Assembly (NCBI RefSeq): GCF_002285635.2
Contig: NZ_CP023049.2
Span: 372,001-436,000 of the forward strand
Direction of reading: 5' to 3'
DNA length: 64,000 bases
Source: Chryseobacterium piperi
GTDB lineage: Bacteria > Bacteroidota > Bacteroidia > Flavobacteriales > Weeksellaceae
In this document: in pieces, positions 1 through 6,199 of the stretch
Position numbering within the stretch: the stretch's first letter is position 1
Layout: the number at the start of each line of letters is the position of its first letter
Notes under the pieces: model-generated
What the model saw: only the letters and a program-made list of their open reading frames with translations
Database searches by the model: none
What the model was told of the DNA's origin: nothing
Made by a program: the position numbers and the translations under genes

Positions 1-126
1 ATTAAGCCTGAAATTACGAGATATAACAGTAAGTTACCTTTGGTATTCTATGTACCAAAAGACTTAGAAGTACGATACAGAGTACTGCGTCCTGATACTG
101 CCATGAAAAAAGCAGTTCAAAGGTAA
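1..126 (+). CDS. C-terminal fragment of an unidentified protein
   Basis: An open frame runs from base 1 to the TAA at 124-126 and gives 41 residues, ending in a basic tail (KKAVQR). The start lies left of the window. The stretch has normal coding character, with charged and aliphatic residues alternating and no membrane segment. I do not recognise the family from so short a tail. A strong rho-independent terminator lies 24 bases downstream, which supports this being a real gene end. Confidence 0.55.
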   Translation: MKPEITRYNSKLPLVFYVPKDLEVRYRVLRPDTAMKKAVQR

Positions 127-149
127 TTGAAATACGAATAATCAATAAG

Positions 150-176
150 CTCCCCACATTGTTGGGGAGTTTTTTT
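150..176 (+). terminator. Rho-independent terminator of the left-edge gene
   Basis: The hairpin has stem CTCCCCA and TGGGGAG around a short loop at 150-169, followed by a run of T. The same hairpin, almost base for base, recurs at 12861-12887, and a weaker relative lies at 10450-10477, so it belongs to a terminator family reused in this genome. Confidence 0.85.
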
Positions 177-241
177 ATTTAGCCATGAATGCACGAATGG
201 TATTTTTGGTAATATATTTGTCATTGGCTTCGTCTAATCTT

Positions 242-321
242 CGATTTCAGAATGGAGCTGAAACAGCGGAGTGAAGAATCTCATAGAGTATCAGGATCAT
301 CAAGAGATTTCTCCTATCGTC
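242..321 (+). repeat. REP-like palindrome, left part, split by the IS110 element
   Basis: Bases 242-282 contain a REP-type arm (CAGAATGGAGC then GTGAAGAATCTC) and 302-321 begin the opposite arm. The opposite arm continues at 1513-1520, on the far side of the insertion sequence. Related REP-like arms occur at 1541-1577, 48748-48854 and 50292-50398. The element is read as a genomic repeat disrupted by transposition. Confidence 0.6.
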
Positions 322-332
322 CTTTAGATTTG

Positions 333-505
333 TAAATAGTTAAATTTATAGAATTAAAGAAGAGAAAAGTGTTTAAGTAAACTAACCCTGTCTTAGAGTA
401 AAACTCATATTTCGATTAAGACTTAAACACTTTCTTATCACAATCTCAGATAGAAATTCGGGCTAATGACCCATTATCAAGGAGTTGAGTTAATGATAAG
501 ATCTC
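333..505 (+). ncRNA. Candidate IS110 bridge RNA (target- and donor-binding loops)
   Basis: The non-coding left end folds into two large stem-loops. The first has a perfect 13-base stem, 366-378 with 421-433, and a small inner hairpin at 396-406. Its 3' side carries ATTTCGA (409-415), the exact complement of the right target plus core (TCGAAAT, 1511-1517). Its 5' side carries CCTGTCTT (387-394), which matches the left target 313-320 at six of eight positions plus one G-T wobble. The second has stem 433-440 with 494-501, extended by 445-448 with 486-489. It carries ATAGAAAT (450-457), identical to the element's right end (1504-1511), and AAGGA (479-483), complementary to core plus left end (TCCTT). 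This is the arrangement known for IS621-type bridge RNAs. The exact transcript ends are not visible; the coordinates are approximate. Confidence 0.8.
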
Positions 506-532
506 TTCTTATTAATATGCAAAAACAAATTT

Positions 533-1507
533 ATGAAAAATGTAATTATTGGCATTGATGTGAGCAAGCTTACTCTCGATATTAGTGTACTTATTGATTC
601 TACCTTTCAGTTTTTTACGATAGAAAACACGGTAAAAGCATTAAAAAAGTTTTTTAAAGAATTTAAAGAACACCAAGTGATGATAGCTATGGAGAATACT
701 GGCCGTTATAATTATCACCTTTATGAAGTTTTACCCCTTTTTGAATTTAAGGTTTATGTTATTAATCCACTTCATATAAAGAGAAGTATAGGCCTGGTAA
801 GAGGTAAGAATGACAAAATAGACAGTAAAAGAATCGCTTTATTCTTAGAAAAACACCATATTGATCTACGTATCTGGAGTCCTTGCAGTAAAACACTACA
901 AAAAATCAAACTCTTAAATACTGAGAGAAGACTCCGTGTTAAAATAAGAGCAGCTTTACTCACCCAGTTAGCAGACCAGTCGCTTCTAAAAGGAATGCAG
1001 GATAAAGACCTTTTAAAACTCAATAAGGACTTCATTGCCTTATTAGACAAACAGATTTCATTCATTGAAGATAAAATCCTCTATCTTATTGAAAATGACG
1101 AAGTCTTGAAAGATCAATATCATCGAATTCAAACGATACCAGGTGTAGGCAAAGTTTTGGCTGCTAACATGCTTATTAAAACCAACGGCTTTACCGAGAT
1201 ACAATCTGCCAGAGAAATGTCCTGCTATGCTGGTGTAGCGCCATTTGAGTATCAATCTGGTACTTCATTGAAGTACAAATCAAAAGTATCCCCCCTGGCA
1301 GATAAGGAATTAAAAAAAATTCTTCATCTCGCTGCAATGAGCGCTATTCGGTTTAAAAATGATTTGGCTGTCTACTATCTAAGAAAAGTGTCAGAAGGTA
1401 AAAATAAAATGTCTGTTTTAAATGCGGTACGAAACAAAATTATACACCGAATTTATTCGTTAATTAAAAACAAAACTTTTTATCAAAATCAATTGGAAAT
1501 GTCATAG
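533..1507 (+). CDS. IS110-family transposase (bridge-RNA-guided recombinase)
   Basis: This 324-residue protein has the IS110 two-domain layout. The N-terminal RuvC-like DEDD domain shows GIDVS (Asp9), MENTGRY (the Glu region) and the KNDKIDSKR motif with the paired Asp residues. The C-terminal Transposase_20 domain begins at IPGVG and carries the YQSGTS motif with the candidate catalytic serine. Family knowledge: these enzymes excise a circular element and insert it at sites chosen by an element-encoded bridge RNA. Here the RNA candidate lies directly upstream, as in the IS110 subgroup rather than IS1111. The length is normal and no frameshift or missing motif is visible. The stop lies three bases before the inferred right end. 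Confidence 0.93.
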   Translation: MKNVIIGIDVSKLTLDISVLIDSTFQFFTIENTVKALKKFFKEFKEHQVMIAMENTGRYNYHLYEVLPLFEFKVYVINPLHIKRSIGLVRGKNDKIDSKRIALFLEKHHIDLRIWSPCSKTLQKIKLLNTERRLRVKIRAALLTQLADQSLLKGMQDKDLLKLNKDFIALLDKQISFIEDKILYLIENDEVLKDQYHRIQTIPGVGKVLAANMLIKTNGFTEIQSAREMSCYAGVAPFEYQSGTSLKYKSKVSPLADKELKKILHLAAMSAIRFKNDLAVYYLRKVSEGKNKMSVLNAVRNKIIHRIYSLIKNKTFYQNQLEMS

Positions 1508-1540
1508 AAATCGAAATGACAAAGCTAAAACAGAACGTGT

Positions 1541-1577
1541 GTCATTCAGAATGTAGCGAAGCGGAATGAAGGAATCT
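1541..1577 (+). repeat. REP-like arm right of the insertion sequence
   Basis: GTCATTCAGAATGTAGCGAA and the bases after it (1541-1577) match the REP-type arms found at 48748 and 50292, including the GAATGAAGGAATCT end. The rest of the gap up to 1778 holds an IS-free, repeat-like segment (CAGATTTCACAGATGGCGCA) of the type common in flavobacterial intergenic regions. No gene was seen in 1511-1778. Confidence 0.55.
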
Positions 1578-1778
1578 AAACATAGTACTTAAACGTAAAT
1601 GGAAGCAGTGGGGTTTAAAATCTATTATTTTATTATCCCGCAGATTTCACAGATGGCGCAAATGTTTCTTGTCTGTGGCTAATCCAAATCTTTGTAGAGC
1701 CTTCGGTTTCTGAACACGGACGAAGCAGATTTTCATACGATAGTGTTGTAGAGAATGTTTTAAAGAGAGTTAATTATT

Positions 1779-3893
1779 TTAACCTGAATTGGAGTGTTGA
1801 AAGATTCGCTTATCTTTTATAAAGAGGATTTCATCGGAAATTTCTTTTACTTCATTTAGATTATGACTAATAATGAAAATTATTTTTTCTGATTTTAGTT
1901 TTTGTATTAAATCATAAATAAATTTTTTATTTCCCTGATCAAGAGAAGATGTAGGTTCATCCAATATCAACAATTGTGGATTGTGATACAATGCACGCAT
2001 CCAACCTAATAATTGCTTTTGGCCTCCCGATAAATTAATTCCATCTTCTCCAGCTAATGTTAGAAATCCTTGAGATAGGGAGGTAATAAACCTGTCAAAA
2101 CCGAGTGATAGCAATGCTTGTAGTTTTTGTTCATTGGCTTGCTGATCAAGAATAATATTTTCTAAAACGTTTGCATTGAACAATTGTACATTTTGCGGAA
2201 CAATTCCTGTTAAGCTTCGCCAACTATTTATAGAAATATCTTGTGAATAACTATTTTTATTGATGATGATGTCCCCATTTTCAGGCAGATAATTTTTTTG
2301 TAAAATCTCTGCCAGTGTAGTTTTACCACTTCCGCTTTCTCCAAGAAGACAAGTGACATTTCCCTTCTGTAGAGAGAAGGATATTTGATTGAGCAATCTG
2401 CTTCTCCCATTAAACCTGAAATCAATATTTTTCAACTCGATAGATTGAATATCTGTAATTTCCAAACCATTTGTTTTTTCTTTTTCCAGTGAAGAATATT
2501 CAAACATTCTGTCAAAAGCAATTTGGGCTTCTTGTATGGGAATAATGACCAAAGCTAAATTAGTAATAGCAGAAAGCAAAGAGCTGGAAATGCCTAAAAT
2601 AGCCATTAATTCACCCAGTTTAAGATGATTGTTTAAAACCTGATAAGAGGAAAAAGCAAGAATTAATAAAAGAAAAATAACTAAAGTTAGACCGGAATAT
2701 AGTGAAATAGTTAGGTTAAGCTTTCCGAGTTCGAAAATTTTTGTTTGAAAAAAACCAAAAATAGTTTCATTTTTTTTAATGAATAGATCTTGTTTGGAAA
2801 ACCCCTTGATTACTTCTATACCTCTGATACTATCTATATAATTAGCTTCATTAGCACTATAAGCCTGCATGACATTTCTTTGGCTCTCGATAATTTTCTT
2901 ATTGAAACTGAAAATAAGATAGAAAATGAAAGGAGAAACAATAATACAAATTAAGGCAAGTTTCCAGGAATAGAAGAACAGAAAACCTATTGAGATTAAA
3001 ATACCCAAAATATCAACGGCTGTATTGGTAATCAATTGTTTTATTACTGTTTGTATCCTTTGAGTATCATTGAGCCTTGCTACAAAATCTCCTGTTTTTC
3101 GACTATCAAAAAACAGTTTTGGAAGATAGAGCAGGGAAGAGTAAAATTTTTTATTAATTCTTTGATTAAATAATTTACTTTGTCTAATAATATAAAATTC
3201 CCTGAGGGCATGAATAAATACTTTTGCAAAAAGTAGAAATCCAAGAAATGAAATGCTTAATAATAAAACGGATATCTTTTTCTTTGGTAGAATATCATCA
3301 ATTAATTTTTGTGAGAAAATTGACATGGACATTCCTAGTAAAGTAAAAATAAAGCCGAGAAGAATAATCGTAAAAATAGCTTCCTGATCTTCTTTAATCA
3401 AATTTTTTAACCATTTCTTTTTCTCCTTATCTGTTTGTTCTTTTTTCTGAAACTGACCATTAGGTTGCAGAGTAAGGCAGGTTTTAGATTGCCACACCTT
3501 TTCCAAATCATTTTCCGTCCAGTATTCTAGCCCTTTTGCAGGATCTCCGATAAGAAATTGATGATTTCCATCATGATTGTAAGAATAACATATAACATAA
3601 TGTTCAAATTTTTGATCTATAATAGTATGTAAAATAACGGGCTTGCCGTGTTCTATGAGCGCATTAAGATCCGCTTCACATCCTTCTGCATCAAAACCGA
3701 CTGAATGAGCACATTGATATAAGCCCAGAAGAGTAGTCCCCGTCTTATTGGTTCCACTTTTTTCACGTAAAGTTTCCATCGGAACATCTCCACCATAATA
3801 CCTTACCAAAGACTGAAGGCATCCAATCCCGCAATCTTTTAGGTCTTTCTGAAGTGAGAAAGTCTTTTTTATACGTTTATTTTCTTTCATCAA
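1779..3893 (-). CDS. C39-peptidase ABC exporter (PCAT) for leader peptides
   Basis: This 704-residue protein combines three parts. Residues 10-135 are a C39 cysteine protease with Gln15, catalytic Cys21 in DCGIGC, His98 and Asp117 in GDP. Residues about 165-450 are an ABC exporter membrane domain. Residues about 490-700 are a nucleotide-binding domain with Walker A at 518-526 (GESGSGKTT), signature LSGGQ at 621, Walker B with Glu646, and H-loop His677. Known role of the family: cleave double-glycine leaders and export the core peptide. All key residues are present, so it should be active. It is the last gene of the operon, overlaps the thioredoxin-like gene by 17 bases, and its likely substrates are the two peptides at 5551-5709 and 5743-5907. 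No HlyD-type partner is adjacent. Confidence 0.93.
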   Translation of the reverse strand: MMKENKRIKKTFSLQKDLKDCGIGCLQSLVRYYGGDVPMETLREKSGTNKTGTTLLGLYQCAHSVGFDAEGCEADLNALIEHGKPVILHTIIDQKFEHYVICYSYNHDGNHQFLIGDPAKGLEYWTENDLEKVWQSKTCLTLQPNGQFQKKEQTDKEKKKWLKNLIKEDQEAIFTIILLGFIFTLLGMSMSIFSQKLIDDILPKKKISVLLLSISFLGFLLFAKVFIHALREFYIIRQSKLFNQRINKKFYSSLLYLPKLFFDSRKTGDFVARLNDTQRIQTVIKQLITNTAVDILGILISIGFLFFYSWKLALICIIVSPFIFYLIFSFNKKIIESQRNVMQAYSANEANYIDSIRGIEVIKGFSKQDLFIKKNETIFGFFQTKIFELGKLNLTISLYSGLTLVIFLLLILAFSSYQVLNNHLKLGELMAILGISSSLLSAITNLALVIIPIQEAQIAFDRMFEYSSLEKEKTNGLEITDIQSIELKNIDFRFNGRSRLLNQISFSLQKGNVTCLLGESGSGKTTLAEILQKNYLPENGDIIINKNSYSQDISINSWRSLTGIVPQNVQLFNANVLENIILDQQANEQKLQALLSLGFDRFITSLSQGFLTLAGEDGINLSGGQKQLLGWMRALYHNPQLLILDEPTSSLDQGNKKFIYDLIQKLKSEKIIFIISHNLNEVKEISDEILFIKDKRIFQHSNSG

Positions 3894-4404
3894 AATTTTC
3901 CAATAGTTTGTCTAGTTTTATAGCCCCCGAATTTCTTTTAATTAATCGATTATTCTTATCATATACCAAAAAATAAGGAACAGAATTCATTCCTAGTTTT
4001 TGATAGAGTCTGGCCATTTCATCATGACACCAATGAATATTTGGCTCTTTATCCATATTATACTTTTGGGCAAATTGTTTGATGTCTTCCAGAGGTTCAC
4101 TGGCAATCCAAATCCATTGAATATTTTGATAGTCGTGGTTGTTTTTTGATAATTCCTCAGCTTCTGCCTGACAGAAATGACAACTTGGGCTAAAATACAC
4201 GATAATTTTAACCTGATCGTTAGCTAAGTTATATTGAGTAAAAGAATTGCCATCAATCGTTTGAAGATGAAATGTAGGAACATTCTTCAATGCGTCTATC
4301 TTTTCTTTCTTTTTTTGAAAGTTTACAAATAAATAAACTATTACTCCAATCAATAAAAACGGAAGAATAATAGCTGCTGTTTTTAAAAGTTTTCTATTTT
4401 TCAT
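3877..4404 (-). CDS. Membrane-anchored thioredoxin-like protein (TlpA/ResA type)
   Basis: This 175-residue protein has one N-terminal membrane segment (about residues 8-28) followed by a charged linker and a thioredoxin-fold domain. The redox motif is CHFC (Cys75 and Cys78), preceded by YFSPS as in TlpA/AhpC-type proteins, and the cis-proline motif is SVPYF. It should sit on the outer face of the inner membrane and carry out thiol-disulfide exchange. It overlaps the exporter gene start by 17 bases. Each peptide encoded upstream has exactly two cysteines, so a role in making or proofreading their disulfide is a reasonable inference, though not shown. Confidence 0.85.
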   Translation of the reverse strand: MKNRKLLKTAAIILPFLLIGVIVYLFVNFQKKKEKIDALKNVPTFHLQTIDGNSFTQYNLANDQVKIIVYFSPSCHFCQAEAEELSKNNHDYQNIQWIWIASEPLEDIKQFAQKYNMDKEPNIHWCHDEMARLYQKLGMNSVPYFLVYDKNNRLIKRNSGAIKLDKLLENFDERK

Positions 4405-4436
4405 TTGTTTTTTCGGTAAAATACAACACAGCAGGT

Positions 4437-4622
4437 TTATATATCATTTTCCCAGTTTCTAAAACACTGTATGGTAAGCAATATCCATAATGATATCAAA
4501 AAAAGAGGGAATGGTTCATTATCATCTTTGATAGATGTAGAAACTTTATATATGATGTATCCTAATAATAGAGTACTTCCTGTAATATTCAGATACCATA
4601 TTATTTTTCTTTTTCTTTTCAT
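4437..4622 (-). CDS. Small two-segment membrane protein in the peptide-export operon
   Basis: This 61-residue protein starts with a basic MKRKRK stretch, then has two hydrophobic segments (about 8-27 and 38-54) separated by an acidic loop (KDDNEP). No known family is recognised. It lies between the 214-residue membrane protein (18-base gap) and the thioredoxin-like gene (32-base gap), all in one direction. Small basic two-helix membrane proteins beside bacteriocin genes often give self-immunity. That is an inference from position and size only. Confidence 0.6.
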   Translation of the reverse strand: MKRKRKIIWYLNITGSTLLLGYIIYKVSTSIKDDNEPFPLFLISLWILLTIQCFRNWENDI

Positions 4623-4640
4623 TCTAAAAATCTTTTCAGA

Positions 4641-5285
4641 TTAATATTGTGCGTTAAGTATAAAAAATGAAACGACTGAAACCCAAAATAATAAGCCGAT
4701 TCCATATGTGATCAACACTAGACCCAAAGATTTTGGAAAACCGATTTTCTTCTCTGAAAGTTCCCATATTCCCCAGGCAAGAATTCCCCAGTAAAAGAAT
4801 TCAAAAAGGTTGACTAACTGTAAAGGGTAGGCGAGCCATTTTTCTATAGAGATAAATTCCCGAAGATTGATTAAAGAAATCGGATAATATGTTTGTAAAG
4901 TTTCGATTGTGTAGTCTGTATCTATCCAATAAAAGTTGACAAACTTATAGAACCCAGCGATGATAAATACAAATTCTGCTATCAAGGATAGAGAAACAAA
5001 TTCTGAAAAATTTATATTGTCTAAACCGGGTAGATCTAAAAGCTTAATAAAATTAAGGCAGAAAGCAACCAGTAGAATCTTGATTCCTATAAAAAGAGGT
5101 GTTACAGCATAGCTCACCCACCACCATTTTTTCTGACTCTCCATATAATTTTGCACAATTTCATTAGGATAATCTTTCGCAAGGAAATCTACCATTTTTG
5201 AACTTGTAGTAATAAAATTCTTATCCAAATAGGTGAGTAGAAAATAGCATAGGATGATACTTATGAAAAGTATAAAATTTTTCAT
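4641..5285 (-). CDS. Polytopic membrane protein of the peptide-export operon
   Basis: This 214-residue protein has about five hydrophobic segments: residues 3-19, 57-80, 95-113, a region near 150-172, and 185-210. It has a WWW cluster near residue 53 and a long extracytoplasmic-type loop after the first helix. The overall plan resembles Yip1-like five-helix proteins, but I cannot assign a family. Its ATG overlaps the stop of the 55-residue gene upstream in an ATGA arrangement, which implies translational coupling. Position in the operon makes it a candidate immunity or accessory export protein. Confidence 0.7.
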   Translation of the reverse strand: MKNFILFISIILCYFLLTYLDKNFITTSSKMVDFLAKDYPNEIVQNYMESQKKWWWVSYAVTPLFIGIKILLVAFCLNFIKLLDLPGLDNINFSEFVSLSLIAEFVFIIAGFYKFVNFYWIDTDYTIETLQTYYPISLINLREFISIEKWLAYPLQLVNLFEFFYWGILAWGIWELSEKKIGFPKSLGLVLITYGIGLLFWVSVVSFFILNAQY

Positions 5286-5449
5286 TTATTTTTTTTACTT
5301 TCATTTACGAAGTGCATAATAGATAGAACTAAAAACCCTATACCACTTATCCAGTTAGAAATCTTAATTGGTTTTTCTGATAATTGAAGAATAGCATTAA
5401 CAATAGCAACTGCTAAAAAAATGTACTTTGTATATAATCTATTAATCAT
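5282..5449 (-). CDS. 55-residue membrane peptide, immunity candidate
   Basis: Reading the minus strand from ATG at 5449 gives 55 codons and a TGA at 5282-5284. The protein begins MINRLYTKY, has a hydrophobic segment near residues 9-22 and another near 36-48, and ends in a basic tail (ESKKNK). The stop overlaps the next gene's ATG as ATGA, strong support for a real coupled gene. No family is recognised. The size, two membrane segments and basic tail fit small bacteriocin-immunity proteins. This assignment is inference. Confidence 0.6.
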   Translation of the reverse strand: MINRLYTKYIFLAVAIVNAILQLSEKPIKISNWISGIGFLVLSIMHFVNESKKNK

Positions 5450-5550
5450 AATTTGTGATTTTTAATGAAAAATTTACGAGTTTGATTCTCTTTGATGAGG
5501 CGGAGTTTAAAACGAGACTGTAATAGTTAATATTACAGCCTCAACTTTAA

Positions 5551-5709
5551 TTATAAAAAAAATGCTGTACAGGAAACTATTGCTATACCAACACCTATAC
5601 CTGTTGCAGCTGTAGCTAATCCGTAGCCACACCCTACACCTGATAAGAAAGCACCCCAGCCTCCTTCTGCGTGCATGTTTTCCATTGAATCTAAATTTAA
5701 TGTTTTCAT
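5551..5709 (-). CDS. Double-glycine leader peptide, bacteriocin-like, peptide 1
   Basis: The minus strand from ATG 5709 to TAA 5551-5553 encodes 52 residues. The leader MKTLNLDSMENMHAEGG (1-17) has the hydrophobic spacing and Met-Glu-Asn motif of Bacteroidota leader peptides and ends in Gly-Gly. The 35-residue core starts WGAFL and is rich in Gly, Ala and Val. It has Cys27 and Cys47 and several GxxxG pairs (Gly24-Gly28, Gly26-Gly30, Gly37-Gly41). GxxxG helices are characteristic of two-peptide class IIb bacteriocins. The C39 exporter of the same operon is the likely processing enzyme. No sequence family was recognised beyond the leader type. Confidence 0.8.
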   Translation of the reverse strand: MKTLNLDSMENMHAEGGWGAFLSGVGCGYGLATAATGIGVGIAIVSCTAFFL

Positions 5710-5742
5710 TGTAAATAATAATTTGAAAGTTAATAATATAGG

Positions 5743-5907
5743 TTAAAATATACAGCTATATAAAAGAGCTGCTCCAGCCGCGGTTCCAATTCCTGAACCC
5801 GCCAAAGCTGTTCCTACTGCTATTCCTGCAAAGAATAGAGCAGTATTTTGATTGCACCAACCTTCTCCTTGTAAGTTTTCCATTTGTGAAATGTTTAGTT
5901 TTTTCAT
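5743..5907 (-). CDS. Double-glycine-type leader peptide, bacteriocin-like, peptide 2
   Basis: The minus strand from ATG 5907 to TAA 5743-5745 encodes 54 residues. The leader MKKLNISQMENLQGEG resembles that of peptide 1 (MKxLN, MEN), but the cleavage site is a GEG rather than a clean Gly-Gly, so the exact cut is uncertain. The core begins near WCNQ. It has Cys18 and Cys52 close to the two ends and a Gly/Ala-rich helix with Gly28-Gly32, Gly37-Gly41 and Gly41-Gly45 GxxxG pairs. It is the first gene of the operon, 33 bases ahead of peptide 1. Together the two look like the alpha and beta halves of a two-peptide bacteriocin. Confidence 0.78.
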   Translation of the reverse strand: MKKLNISQMENLQGEGWCNQNTALFFAGIAVGTALAGSGIGTAAGAALLYSCIF

Positions 5908-6071
5908 TTTTTTTGATTTAGAGTTAATAAATAATTTTGTTAATCCCTGGAAAGGGCTTGTCGATCAGATCAAAGTTTAATTGTATACTGCGCAGTTACA
6001 AAAAATAAACATTTGTGTTTTTCTCTGAAGCAAAGATGCATTTGTCTTTTTTTTCTCACAAACAAAGGATT

Positions 6072-6121
6072 CCAAAATTGATCAATCTTGGGATAATGAA
6101 ACTCAAAATTGGTCAATTTTG
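6072..6121. promoter_or_regulatory. Pair of operator-like palindromes between divergent operons
   Basis: CCAAAATTGATCAATCTTGG at 6072-6091 and CAAAATTGGTCAATTTTG at 6104-6121 are two near-palindromic copies of CAAAATTGRTCAAT. Their centres are 31 bases apart, about three helical turns. They lie between the peptide operon (starts 5907, leftward) and the TPR/AraC regulator (starts 6200, rightward), so one protein bound here could control both. The rest of the 290-base gap is AT-rich. I see no exact TAnnTTTG box for the leftward operon; the nearest match, TAAACTTTG on the minus strand around 5975, has one base too many. Confidence 0.5.
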
Positions 6122-6199
6122 GAATTCAATGAATGGATAATATGTTATTTGATCAGGAAAATAATAAAAATGTAGTATTATTGTGTGTTAAAAGCACAT

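Larger units (their letters stand above)
322..1510 (+). mobile_element. Complete IS110-family insertion sequence
   Basis: The element contains one transposase gene with about 210 bases of structured non-coding sequence before it. The ends are set by comparison with an unoccupied copy of the target at 12905-12921. Bases 313-321 (CCTATCGTC) and 1513-1520 (GAAATGAC) together rebuild that 17-base site exactly, with TC shared at both junctions (320-321 and 1511-1512). This matches the IS110 pattern of a duplicated core dinucleotide and no long terminal inverted repeats. The length of about 1.19 kb is usual for the family. The open transposase frame and intact ends suggest recent or still possible activity. 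Confidence 0.85.

Noticed and set aside
772..1255. Minus-strand open frames inside the transposase gene
   Set aside because: They overlap a well-supported gene, lack family motifs and have the composition of antisense shadows.
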